Below are positions 1 to 6,368 of a DNA stretch of 10,540 bases, one piece after another. Position numbers and translations under genes: made by a program. Origin of the DNA: JALOOE01 sp964423545. Lineage in GTDB: Bacteria > Chloroflexota > Anaerolineae > CG2-30-64-16. The notes under the pieces were generated by a model, which ran no database searches, was not told the origin of the DNA, and saw nothing but the letters and a program-made list of their open reading frames with translations. The stretch's first letter is position 1, and every line of letters begins with the position of its first letter. Location of the stretch: NCBI GenBank assembly GCA_964423545.1, contig CAYRFV010000196.1, positions 1 through 10,540 of the forward strand, written 5' to 3'.

Positions 1-507
1 GCCGAAGCCTTCTATGCCGCAGCACTGGAGCGATGGTTGGCGGCGCTGGACGCTGCGTCTGCTGCATTGGCGAAGGATCGCAGCCTGCTCGATCGTGCAC
101 AGGTGGGTCAGGCGGAGTTTGCCTCCCGGCGCGCGCTGCTGGATGGCATGGTTCCCGGCGACGCTGATCCGCCGGTGCGCAACCTGCTTTACGCCCTGGC
201 GCAGCGTGGCGATTTGGCTCTGCTCCCCGACATTGCCCTCGCCTTGCGCGCTCGCATGGCACAGACCGCCGAAGCGGTGGCACGCGTTGAAGTTGTCAGC
301 GCCGTGCCGCTGACCGAAGCCGAACGCGCCATTCTGACCGAAAAACTGGCCGCGGACTACGGCAGCGGGCTGGAATTCCATTACCGCGTCGATCCCGCCA
401 TTATCGGCGGCCTGGTCGTTCGCGTCGGTGACAGGTTGATCGACGGCAGCGTGGCGAGCAAGCTGGCGGCGATGAAACAGGCGCTGGGTGTCACTACTGC
501 GGAGTGA
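1..507 (+). CDS. atpH: F1Fo ATP synthase subunit delta (partial, 5' end missing)
   Basis: Delta (the OSCP homologue) links the top of the F1 head to the peripheral b stalk and forms part of the stator of the ATP synthase. The frame is open from base 1 and ends at TGA 505-507, giving 168 residues. The family is usually about 175-185 residues, so only about ten N-terminal residues lie outside the window. The start of the visible protein (AEAFYAAALERW) resembles the 'RYAxAL' opening helix of the family. The last 35 residues hold the signature: IIGGLVVRVGDRLIDGSV, followed by a short amphipathic helix. A shorter start at TTG 37 is possible but would remove the conserved first helix. It is the first visible gene of the operon, and atpA follows after 103 bases. 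The identification rests on the C-terminal motif and the position before atpA. Confidence 0.93.
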   Translation, partial: AEAFYAAALERWLAALDAASAALAKDRSLLDRAQVGQAEFASRRALLDGMVPGDADPPVRNLLYALAQRGDLALLPDIALALRARMAQTAEAVARVEVVSAVPLTEAERAILTEKLAADYGSGLEFHYRVDPAIIGGLVVRVGDRLIDGSVASKLAAMKQALGVTTAE

Positions 508-526
508 GCACTGCTCGCCGGGCAAA

Positions 527-561
527 CGTGATCCGTGATGCGTGATCATCTTTGCGTGAAG
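527..561 (+). repeat. Heptanucleotide tandem repeat in the atpH-atpA gap
   Basis: Three adjacent 7-base units read CGTGATC, CGTGATG, CGTGATC (527-547). After one degenerate unit (548-554) a fourth, CGTGAAG (555-561), follows in the same 7-base register. Further on, 578-585 is the exact reverse complement of TGCGTGAT at 539-546, so the repeat could fold into an 8-bp stem with a 31-base loop. The units lie in the untranslated spacer, upstream of the atpA ribosome binding site (GAGGGGG, around 597-604). Function is unknown: simple repeat slippage, a protein-binding array or an mRNA structure are all possible. Confidence 0.6.
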
Positions 562-610
562 TTGCTTGTCTTGACGTATCACGCAGCATGCAGCACGAGG
601 GGGAACTGAT

Positions 611-2119
611 ATGGCTGTACGAACCGAAGATCTCGTCGCGCAGCTCAAGCAGCAAATCCTGGGCTTCCAGGCGCCCACGCGCACGGTGGACGTGGGTACG
701 GTGCTCCAGGTTGGCGACGGCATTGCGCGGCTGAGTGGGTTGACCAATGCGCGCGCCGCTGAGTTGGTGGAGTTTGAGAACGGCGTCTTGGGAATCGTTT
801 TCAACCTCGAAGCCGATAACGTGGGCGTCATCATCATGGGCGAGACTGCAGGCATCTCCGAAGGGCAGGTGGTGCGCAGCACGGGCCGCATCGTTTCGGT
901 GCCCGTCGGCAACGCCATGATCGGCCGCGCCGTCAATGCCGTGGCCCAGCCGGTCGACGGCAAAGGTCCGATCGAATCCGACAAGTTTCGTCCCATCGAG
1001 CGCATTGCCCCCAACGTGGTCAGTCGCAAGAGCGTCGATACGCCTGTCCAGACCGGCATCAAGGCCATCGATGCCATGATCCCGATCGGCCGGGGTCAGC
1101 GGGAGCTGATCATCGGTGACCGGCAGACCGGCAAGACCGCGCTGGCGATCGATACGATCATCAATCAGAAAGGGCAAGACCTGATCTGTATCTATGTCGC
1201 CATCGGTCAGCGGCAGTCGCAGGTGGCGCAGGTGATCGCGACGCTGGAGCGGTATGGGGCGATGGATCATACGGTGATCGTGGCGGCGACTGCCTCGGAA
1301 CCGGCTGCGTTGCAGTACATCGCGCCTTATGCCGGTTGCGCCATCGGTGAAGAGTTCATGGAGCAGGGCAGGGACGCGCTGATCATCTATGACGACTTGT
1401 CCAAGCATGCCCAGGCCTATCGCCAGGTCTCGCTGCTGCTGCGCCGGCCGCCTGGCCGCGAAGCCTATCCGGGCGATGTCTTCTACCTGCACAGCCGCCT
1501 GCTGGAGCGCGCCGCACGGATGGACCCGGAGTTTGGCGGCGGCTCACTGACCGCGCTGCCGATCATCGAGACGCAGGCGGGCGACATCTCGGCGTACATT
1601 CCAACGAACGTCATCTCCATCACGGACGGCCAGATCTTTCTGGAAAGCGATTTGTTCTATGCCGGCATCCGTCCTGCAGTGAACCCGGGCCTTTCGGTGA
1701 GCCGCGTCGGCGGCGCCGCCCAAACGCGAGCAATGAAGCAGGTCGCTGGCCGCATGAAGCTGGAGCTGGCCCAGTTCCGCGAGCTGGCGGCCTTTGCGCA
1801 GTTCGGCTCCGATCTCGATCCGGCCACTCAGCGCCAGCTTGACCGCGGCCAGCGCATCACCGAGATCTTGAAGCAGCCGCAGTACCGGCCGGTGTCGCTG
1901 GAAAAGCAGGTGATCCTCTTCTACGCGGTGACAAACAGCTATCTGGACAAGGTGCCGCTGGAGAAGATCCGGGCGTGGGAAGATGAATTCCTGCGTTATA
2001 TGGACGCCACGCATCCTAACATCGGTCGGGCCATCGCCGCAGCCAAGAAGCTGGATGACACGACGATCGAAGGGCTGAAGCTGGCAATCACCGACTTCAA
2101 CGCGACGTTTGGCAGTTAG
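611..2119 (+). CDS. atpA: F1Fo ATP synthase subunit alpha
   Basis: Alpha forms the non-catalytic half of the alpha3beta3 hexamer of F1 on the cytoplasmic face of the membrane, binding regulatory nucleotide and supplying the arginine finger to the catalytic sites. The protein has 502 residues, the normal length. The Walker A loop GDRQTGKT sits at residues 169-176 (Lys175, the same number as in E. coli). The arginine finger lies in SVSRVGGAA at Arg365. The N-terminal beta-barrel (VGDGIARLSGL, about residues 34-44) and the C-terminal helical domain are both present. The ATG is preceded by a strong G-rich Shine-Dalgarno (GAGGGGG) with normal spacing, and homology begins at once, so the start is secure. 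It lies 103 bases after atpH and 91 before atpG. Nothing is missing or broken. Confidence 0.98.
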   Translation: MAVRTEDLVAQLKQQILGFQAPTRTVDVGTVLQVGDGIARLSGLTNARAAELVEFENGVLGIVFNLEADNVGVIIMGETAGISEGQVVRSTGRIVSVPVGNAMIGRAVNAVAQPVDGKGPIESDKFRPIERIAPNVVSRKSVDTPVQTGIKAIDAMIPIGRGQRELIIGDRQTGKTALAIDTIINQKGQDLICIYVAIGQRQSQVAQVIATLERYGAMDHTVIVAATASEPAALQYIAPYAGCAIGEEFMEQGRDALIIYDDLSKHAQAYRQVSLLLRRPPGREAYPGDVFYLHSRLLERAARMDPEFGGGSLTALPIIETQAGDISAYIPTNVISITDGQIFLESDLFYAGIRPAVNPGLSVSRVGGAAQTRAMKQVAGRMKLELAQFRELAAFAQFGSDLDPATQRQLDRGQRITEILKQPQYRPVSLEKQVILFYAVTNSYLDKVPLEKIRAWEDEFLRYMDATHPNIGRAIAAAKKLDDTTIEGLKLAITDFNATFGS

Positions 2120-2175
2120 CACGGCGAACTGTGCGCCCGCCCGGACGTCTGCCGGGTATGCGCCTGCCGGGCTGA

Positions 2176-2192
2176 CCGGGGAGCTTCTCCGG
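2176..2192 (+). other. Short hairpin in the atpA-atpG gap
   Basis: CCGGGGAGCTTCTCCGG can fold into a stem of about seven pairs (one G-T wobble) with a three-base loop. There is no T run after it, so it is not an intrinsic terminator. It lies just upstream of the atpG ribosome binding site (AGGGAAG, about 2200-2206). Nearby GCCCGG (about 2138-2144) and CCGGGC (about 2167-2172) can also pair. It may affect atpG translation or mRNA stability; this is inference from pairing alone in GC-rich DNA. Confidence 0.35.
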
Positions 2193-2210
2193 CGCGGATA
2201 GGGAAGATTC

Positions 2211-3086
2211 ATGTCCAGCACACGCGAAATACGCCGCCGCATCCGCAGTGTGAAAAACATCGCCAAGGTCACCAAGGCGATGGAGACCGTGGCCGCGGCC
2301 AAGATGCGCAAAGCGCAGCAGCAGGTGCTGGCGACGCGGCCCTACGCTGAGAAATCGTGGGAGGTGTTGACCTACCTGGCCCGGCTGCGCAGTGAGGCCG
2401 CGGAGCACTCGCTGCTCCGCGAGCGTCCCGTCCACAGGATCGGGTTGCTGCTGATTACGGCTGATCGCGGCCTGGCCGGCGCTTACAATAGCAACATCAT
2501 TCGCAAGGCAGCCCTCCAGATCGACGAGTGGCAGCGCGATGGCATACAGGTGAACCTGGTGACGATCGGGCGCAAGGGGCGCGATTGGATGCTGCGTCAC
2601 GGCCCGCCGCTGCGTGCGGAATTCACGGGACTGGGTGATCGACCCTCGGCAAACGATGTCGGGCCGATCGCGAGCGTGGTCATTGAGGACTTCATCGCCG
2701 GTCACTATGATGCGGTCTATCTCGGCACCACCAACTTCGTGAATACCATCCGGCAGGACCCCGTCATCCGGCAACTTCTGCCGATCATCCCGGCGCATCC
2801 CGAGACGCCGATGGCGCCCGACTACATTTTTGAGCCGAGCCCGCAGGCGATCCTGGATGAGTTGTTGGTCGGCCTCACCGAGTTGCAGATTCTGCAGGCA
2901 ATCTATGAGTCGATCGCCAGCGAGCAATCGGCTCGCATGGTCGCCATGCGCAATGCCACTGACGCGGCGAATGACCTGATCGGCTCCCTGACCCTTTCCT
3001 ACAACAAAGCTCGCCAGGAATCGATCACGAAAGAGCTGCTCGATATTGTGGGCGGCGCCAGCGCACTGACGCAGGCGGCCGGCTGA
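2211..3086 (+). CDS. atpG: F1Fo ATP synthase subunit gamma
   Basis: Gamma is the central rotor shaft that couples c-ring rotation to conformational change in the alpha3beta3 head. The protein has 291 residues, typical for bacteria. The N-terminal helix shows the family signature (TREIRRRIRSVKNIAKVTKAM, residues 4-24, then AAAKMRKAQ). The C-terminal helix has the second hallmark, ARMVAMRNATDAANDLI, followed by NKARQESITKELLDIVGGASAL. These two helices form the coiled coil inside the head. The middle alpha/beta domain contains LLITADRGLAGAYNSNI, also typical. The ATG at 2211 follows AGGGAAG with normal spacing, and the conserved N terminus begins within three residues. Gene order and both end motifs make the call firm. 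Confidence 0.97.
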   Translation: MSSTREIRRRIRSVKNIAKVTKAMETVAAAKMRKAQQQVLATRPYAEKSWEVLTYLARLRSEAAEHSLLRERPVHRIGLLLITADRGLAGAYNSNIIRKAALQIDEWQRDGIQVNLVTIGRKGRDWMLRHGPPLRAEFTGLGDRPSANDVGPIASVVIEDFIAGHYDAVYLGTTNFVNTIRQDPVIRQLLPIIPAHPETPMAPDYIFEPSPQAILDELLVGLTELQILQAIYESIASEQSARMVAMRNATDAANDLIGSLTLSYNKARQESITKELLDIVGGASALTQAAG

Positions 3087-3173
3087 CGCGTGAAGCGCAT
3101 GGTTGGCGAGAGACGAGCAGACGGCGCAAGGCGCTTGTGACTCGTGATGGTGCAACGAACGGAGTATTGACTC

Positions 3174-4571
3174 ATGGCAACTAACGGCGCGACCGGCAAG
3201 ATCATGCAGATCATCGGACCTGTGGTGGATGTCGCCTTCCCCGAAGACACGCTGCCCGATATCTACGACGCTCTGGAGATTCCGCTGGATGACGGCGGGA
3301 CCCTGGTCTGCGAGGTGCAGGGCCAGCTTAGCGGCGGTTGGGTGCGCTCGGTGGCTATGTCGAGCACCGACGGCCTGCGCCGGGGCCTACCCGTGGTTGC
3401 CACCGGCGGCCCGATCAAGGTTCCGGTGGGGCCGGGCACGTTGGGCCGCATCTTCGATGTGTTGGGGCACGCCATCGACACGACCGATCCGGTGGAAGCC
3501 GCGGACCATTACCCCATTCACCGGCGTGCTCCCGCCCTGGTCGAGCAATCCACCAAGGCTGAGGTGTTTGAGACCGGCATCAAGGTCATCGACCTGATTG
3601 CTCCTTTCACCAAAGGCGGCAAGACGGCGATCTTCGGCGGCGCGGGCGTCGGCAAGACGGTCGTCATCCAGGAGCTGATTCACAATATTGCCAAGTTCCA
3701 TTCCGGCTACTCCGTTTTTGCCGGCGTGGGCGAACGCAGCCGCGAGGGCAACGACCTGTGGCATGAGATGCGCGATTCGGGGGTCATCAGCAGCACGGCG
3801 ATGGTCTTCGGCCAGATGAACGAGCCGCCGGGCGCGCGTCTGCGCGTCGGCCTCACCGCGGTCACTCTGGCTGAGTACTTCCGCGATCAGGGCCGCGATG
3901 TCCTCCTCTTCATCGATAACATCTTTCGTTTCGTGCAGGCCGGCTCCGAGGTGTCGTCGCTGCTGGGACGCCTGCCGAGCGCCGTGGGCTATCAGCCGAC
4001 TCTCGGCACCGACATGGGGGAGCTCCAGGAGCGCATCTGCTCAACCAAGACCGGCTCCATCACATCCATGCAAGCCGTCTACGTGCCCGCCGATGACTAC
4101 ACGGACCCGGCGCCTGCCACGACTTTCGCGCACCTCGATGCCAGCATCAGTCTCGAGCGCAGCCTGGCCGAGCAGGCGCTCTTCCCGGCAGTCGATCCGC
4201 TGGCCTCCACCAGCCGCATCCTCGATCCGTTGATCGTGGGTGAGGAGCACTACGCGGTGGCGCGTGCCGTACAGCGCACCCTCCAGCGCTACAAAGACCT
4301 CCAGGATATCATCGCAATCCTCGGCGTTGAGGAGCTGAGCGAGGAGGACCGGCTGACCGTTGCTCGTGCGCGCAAGATTCAGCGCTTCCTGACGCAGCCG
4401 ATGTTCGTGGCCGAAGCCTTCACGGGCCGCTCGGGGGTCTACGTGAAGCTGGAAGACAACATCAAGGGCTTCCAGGCGATCCTGAACGGCGCCTACGATG
4501 ACCTGCCGGAGCAGGCGTTCTATATGATCGGCGCCATCGAGGATGCGGTGGCCAAGGCGCAGACGCTCTAG
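3174..4571 (+). CDS. atpD: F1Fo ATP synthase subunit beta (catalytic)
   Basis: Beta holds the catalytic sites that make ATP from ADP and phosphate, driven by gamma rotation. It is 465 residues long, the normal length. Walker A is GGAGVGKT at residues 155-162 (Lys161). The catalytic glutamate is Glu187 in GERSREGND. The Walker B aspartate is Asp248 in LLFIDNIFRF, and the catch loop LGRLPSAVGYQPTL follows. The lever motif is EELSEED at 386-392, a conservative variant of the usual DELSEED. The start ATG is preceded by ACGGAGTA with normal spacing, and the N terminus (GKIMQIIGPVVDVAF) matches the family. FRFVQAG replaces the more common FRFTQAG, a mild change outside the catalytic residues. It lies 87 bases after atpG and 94 before atpC. 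Confidence 0.98.
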   Translation: MATNGATGKIMQIIGPVVDVAFPEDTLPDIYDALEIPLDDGGTLVCEVQGQLSGGWVRSVAMSSTDGLRRGLPVVATGGPIKVPVGPGTLGRIFDVLGHAIDTTDPVEAADHYPIHRRAPALVEQSTKAEVFETGIKVIDLIAPFTKGGKTAIFGGAGVGKTVVIQELIHNIAKFHSGYSVFAGVGERSREGNDLWHEMRDSGVISSTAMVFGQMNEPPGARLRVGLTAVTLAEYFRDQGRDVLLFIDNIFRFVQAGSEVSSLLGRLPSAVGYQPTLGTDMGELQERICSTKTGSITSMQAVYVPADDYTDPAPATTFAHLDASISLERSLAEQALFPAVDPLASTSRILDPLIVGEEHYAVARAVQRTLQRYKDLQDIIAILGVEELSEEDRLTVARARKIQRFLTQPMFVAEAFTGRSGVYVKLEDNIKGFQAILNGAYDDLPEQAFYMIGAIEDAVAKAQTL

Positions 4572-4665
4572 CGCGGTTGCGCCTTGAGACGATGTCACTC
4601 AGGCAGGCGCCGGTCCGGCATCCTGTCTAGGCGTCAGGGTTCAGAGCAGGACGTGAGCGCATAAC

Positions 4666-5133
4666 ATGGCAACTATCCGCCTGGATTTCGTATCACAGGA
4701 TCACATGGTGTTCAGTGGTGACGTCAGTGAGGTGCTGGCGCCGGGCGGCGAGGGTCAAATGGGCATCCTGCCGCACCATGCGCCGCTGATGACTGTGCTG
4801 GCGCCCGGCGAGGTCGTGGTGAGACAGCCCGGTCGGGAAGACCAGTACTTCGCAGTCAGCGGGGGGTGGATGGAAGTCCGTCCGGACAAGGTGACCATCC
4901 TGGCGCGCACGGCTGAGCGTTCGGACGAGATCGACCTGCAGCGCGCCGAGGCCGCCCGGGTGCGCGCCGAGCAGCTTCTCGCCGAAGGCTTGCCGCAGGA
5001 AGAGCGCCCCGGCCTGGAGATGGCGCTGCGTCGCTCGCAGATCCGCCTCAAGGTGGCGCGCAAGCAGACCCGCCGGCCCGCCGGCCCCAGCACGGGCAGC
5101 GACACACAAACCCCCATGGGTAACAACGGATAG
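4666..5133 (+). CDS. atpC: F1Fo ATP synthase subunit epsilon
   Basis: Epsilon binds gamma and the c-ring at the foot of the rotor, and through its C-terminal helices can inhibit ATP hydrolysis. The N-terminal beta-sandwich is clear: VSQDHMVFSGDVSEVLAPG, then GQMGILPHHAPLMTVLAPGEV and FAVSGGWMEVRPDKVTILA. The C-terminal helical pair follows (DEIDLQRAEAARVRAEQLL, then MALRRSQIRLKVARK). At 155 residues it exceeds the usual 130-140. The excess is a polar, probably disordered tail rich in Pro, Thr, Ser and Gly after residue 138. The ribosome binding site is weak and distant (AGCAGG, about 15 bases upstream), but no closer in-frame start fits and homology begins at residue 3. It is the last gene of the operon; a strong terminator follows 25 bases later. 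Confidence 0.96.
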   Translation: MATIRLDFVSQDHMVFSGDVSEVLAPGGEGQMGILPHHAPLMTVLAPGEVVVRQPGREDQYFAVSGGWMEVRPDKVTILARTAERSDEIDLQRAEAARVRAEQLLAEGLPQEERPGLEMALRRSQIRLKVARKQTRRPAGPSTGSDTQTPMGNNG

Positions 5134-5158
5134 GCGTTTGAGCCTCTATCGGACAGGA

Positions 5159-5205
5159 ACGAGCGTGCGATGTGCGACCCGCGCCATCGCACGCTCGTTT
5201 TTTTT
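5159..5205 (+). terminator. Intrinsic terminator of the atp operon
   Basis: A perfect 14-bp stem pairs ACGAGCGTGCGATG (5159-5172) with CATCGCACGCTCGT (5185-5198) around a 12-base loop. It is followed directly by a run of eight T (5198-5205, the first being part of the stem). This is a textbook Rho-independent terminator placed 25 bases after the atpC stop codon. It should end the ATP synthase transcript and insulate it from mreB. Confidence 0.95.
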
Positions 5206-5235
5206 CCGACTTGTGCGCCGTCTCGCGTGTTGTTT

Positions 5236-5263
5236 TTGCGTCTGCTTACGTTTGGCGTATAAT
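5236..5263 (+). promoter_or_regulatory. Sigma-70-like promoter for mreB
   Basis: A perfect -10 hexamer, TATAAT, lies at 5258-5263. The best -35 candidate is TTGCGT at 5236-5241 (three of six consensus bases) with a 16-base spacer. The predicted start of transcription is near 5270, giving a leader of about 55 bases before the mreB ATG. The local AT-rich stretch stands out in GC-rich surroundings, and the site lies between the atp terminator and mreB. The -10 is convincing; the -35 is weak. Confidence 0.72.
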
Positions 5264-5278
5264 CTCTCCATTCCGGGT

Positions 5279-5302
5279 GCGACGTGCGATTCCGCACGTC
5301 GC
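5279..5302 (+). promoter_or_regulatory. Perfect 10-bp inverted repeat in the mreB leader
   Basis: GCGACGTGCG (5279-5288) and CGCACGTCGC (5293-5302) are exact reverse complements around a four-base loop, ATTC. The element starts about nine bases after the predicted transcription start and ends 12 bases before the GAGGAG ribosome binding site (5315-5320). No T run follows, so it is not a terminator. It may be a 5' mRNA-stabilising hairpin, a translational control element, or a dimeric repressor site placed downstream of the promoter. The pairing is certain; the role is unknown. Confidence 0.7.
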
Positions 5303-5325
5303 GCTTTACTGCATGAGGAGCGTGG

Positions 5326-6330
5326 ATGTTCGAACGACAGATCGGCATCGACCTGGGCACCGTCAACGTGCTGGTCTACGTCAGCGGCCGGGGCATCGTG
5401 CTGCGCGAGCCGTCGGTGGTGGCGATCTCCATCCGAGACAACAAGATCGTCTCGGTGGGACAGGAAGCGCGCGAGATGATCGGCCGTTCGCCGGAAAGCA
5501 TTGAGGTTGCCCGACCGATGCGCGAGGGGGTCATCGCCGACTATGTCGTCACCGAAGCCATGCTGCGCTACTTTATCCGCAAAGTGATCGGCCGCAATCC
5601 ACTCCTCAAGCCGCGCGTCATGATCAGCGTGCCGCGCGGCGTCACCAGCGTCGAGAGCCGTGCAGTGCACGATGCGGCCATGCAGGCCGGCGCCAAAGAA
5701 GCCTATCTGATCCCCGAACCGCTAGCCGCCGCCTACGGCGCAGGCCTACCGATCGGGACCCCGACGGGCAACATGGTGGTGGATGTTGGCGGCGGCACCA
5801 CCGAGGCTGCCGTCGTTTCCATGAACGATATCGTCGTATGGAGCAGCGTGCGCGTGGGCGGCATCCGCACCGACGAGGCGATCATCAGCTACGTCCGCAG
5901 GAAGTATAACCTGATCATCGGCGAACAGACCGCTGAGGAGATCAAGGTTCAGATCGGCAGCGCGTTGCCGCTGGCCGAGGAACTGACCCTCGAGGTGCGC
6001 GGCCGCGACCAGGTTGCTGGGCTGCCCAAGACGATCACACTCACCTCCGGCGAGATCACCGAAGCCATTGCCGAGCCGCTGGGATCGATTATCAGCGTCG
6101 TCAAGCAGACCCTGGAAAAAACTCCGCCGGAGCTGGCCGCCGATATCATCGATCGCGGCATGGTGCTCAGCGGCGGCGGCGCGCTCCTGCGCAACCTGGA
6201 TAAGCTGCTGACGAAGGAAACCAACGTGCCGTGCTTCGTCTCCGAGCACCCGATGGCCTGTGTGGCGATCGGCGCGGGTCGGGCGCTGGAGAACTTCCAT
6301 ATCATGCGCCGCAGCTTGCCGTCCGTGTAA
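5326..6330 (+). CDS. mreB: Rod shape-determining protein MreB (bacterial actin)
   Basis: MreB polymerises under the inner membrane with ATP and guides the elongasome that builds the side wall. At 334 residues it has normal length. The actin-fold motifs appear in order: phosphate-1 loop IGIDLGTVNVLVY (residues 6-18), the EPSVVAI strand (28-34), PEPLAAAYGAGLP with Glu131 as probable catalytic residue, phosphate-2 loop DVGGGTTE (153-160), and the adenosine motif SGGGALLRNLD (282-292). The phosphate-1 loop reads GTVN where most MreB have GTAN. The start ATG lies five bases after GAGGAG and matches the family N terminus. It has its own promoter and sits alone: mreC, mreD and penicillin-binding genes are absent nearby. 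A second MreB or Mbl paralogue elsewhere in the genome is possible. MreB is favoured over DnaK or FtsA by the motifs and length. Confidence 0.96.
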   Translation: MFERQIGIDLGTVNVLVYVSGRGIVLREPSVVAISIRDNKIVSVGQEAREMIGRSPESIEVARPMREGVIADYVVTEAMLRYFIRKVIGRNPLLKPRVMISVPRGVTSVESRAVHDAAMQAGAKEAYLIPEPLAAAYGAGLPIGTPTGNMVVDVGGGTTEAAVVSMNDIVVWSSVRVGGIRTDEAIISYVRRKYNLIIGEQTAEEIKVQIGSALPLAEELTLEVRGRDQVAGLPKTITLTSGEITEAIAEPLGSIISVVKQTLEKTPPELAADIIDRGMVLSGGGALLRNLDKLLTKETNVPCFVSEHPMACVAIGAGRALENFHIMRRSLPSV

Positions 6331-6347
6331 GCGCGCAGGCAGGAGGG

Positions 6348-6366
6348 CAGCGGCAGGCTTCCGCTG
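6348..6366. terminator. Possible hairpin between convergent mreB and NYN genes
   Basis: CAGCGG (6348-6353) pairs with CCGCTG (6361-6366) around a seven-base loop, with weak extension outward. It lies in the 38-base gap between the two convergent stop codons and could act for both strands. There is no T run on either strand, so efficiency as an intrinsic terminator is doubtful. Confidence 0.3.
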
Positions 6367-6368
6367 TC

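Noticed and set aside
552..599. Possible promoter for atpA in the atpH-atpA gap (TTGCGT, TTGCTT or TTGACG as -35)
   Set aside because: No acceptable -10 hexamer lies at 16-18 bases from any of them; the gap is better explained as repeat-bearing spacer.
494..1492. Long minus-strand open frame (332 codons) opposite atpA, and similar ones opposite atpG (2097-3155), atpD (4041-4598), mreB (5746-6300), nadE (8382-9005) and nfeD (9018-10049)
   Set aside because: They mirror well-supported plus-strand genes, have His/Arg/Asp-rich low-complexity translations typical of antisense GC-rich frames, and no recognisable motif.
2120..2210. Intrinsic terminator between atpA and atpG
   Set aside because: Hairpins exist but no T run follows, and atpG clearly belongs to the same operon.
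5138..5504. Small plus-strand frames between atpC and mreB
   Set aside because: They run through the terminator, the promoter and into mreB in another frame. Their translations are Arg/Cys/Ser-rich without motif.
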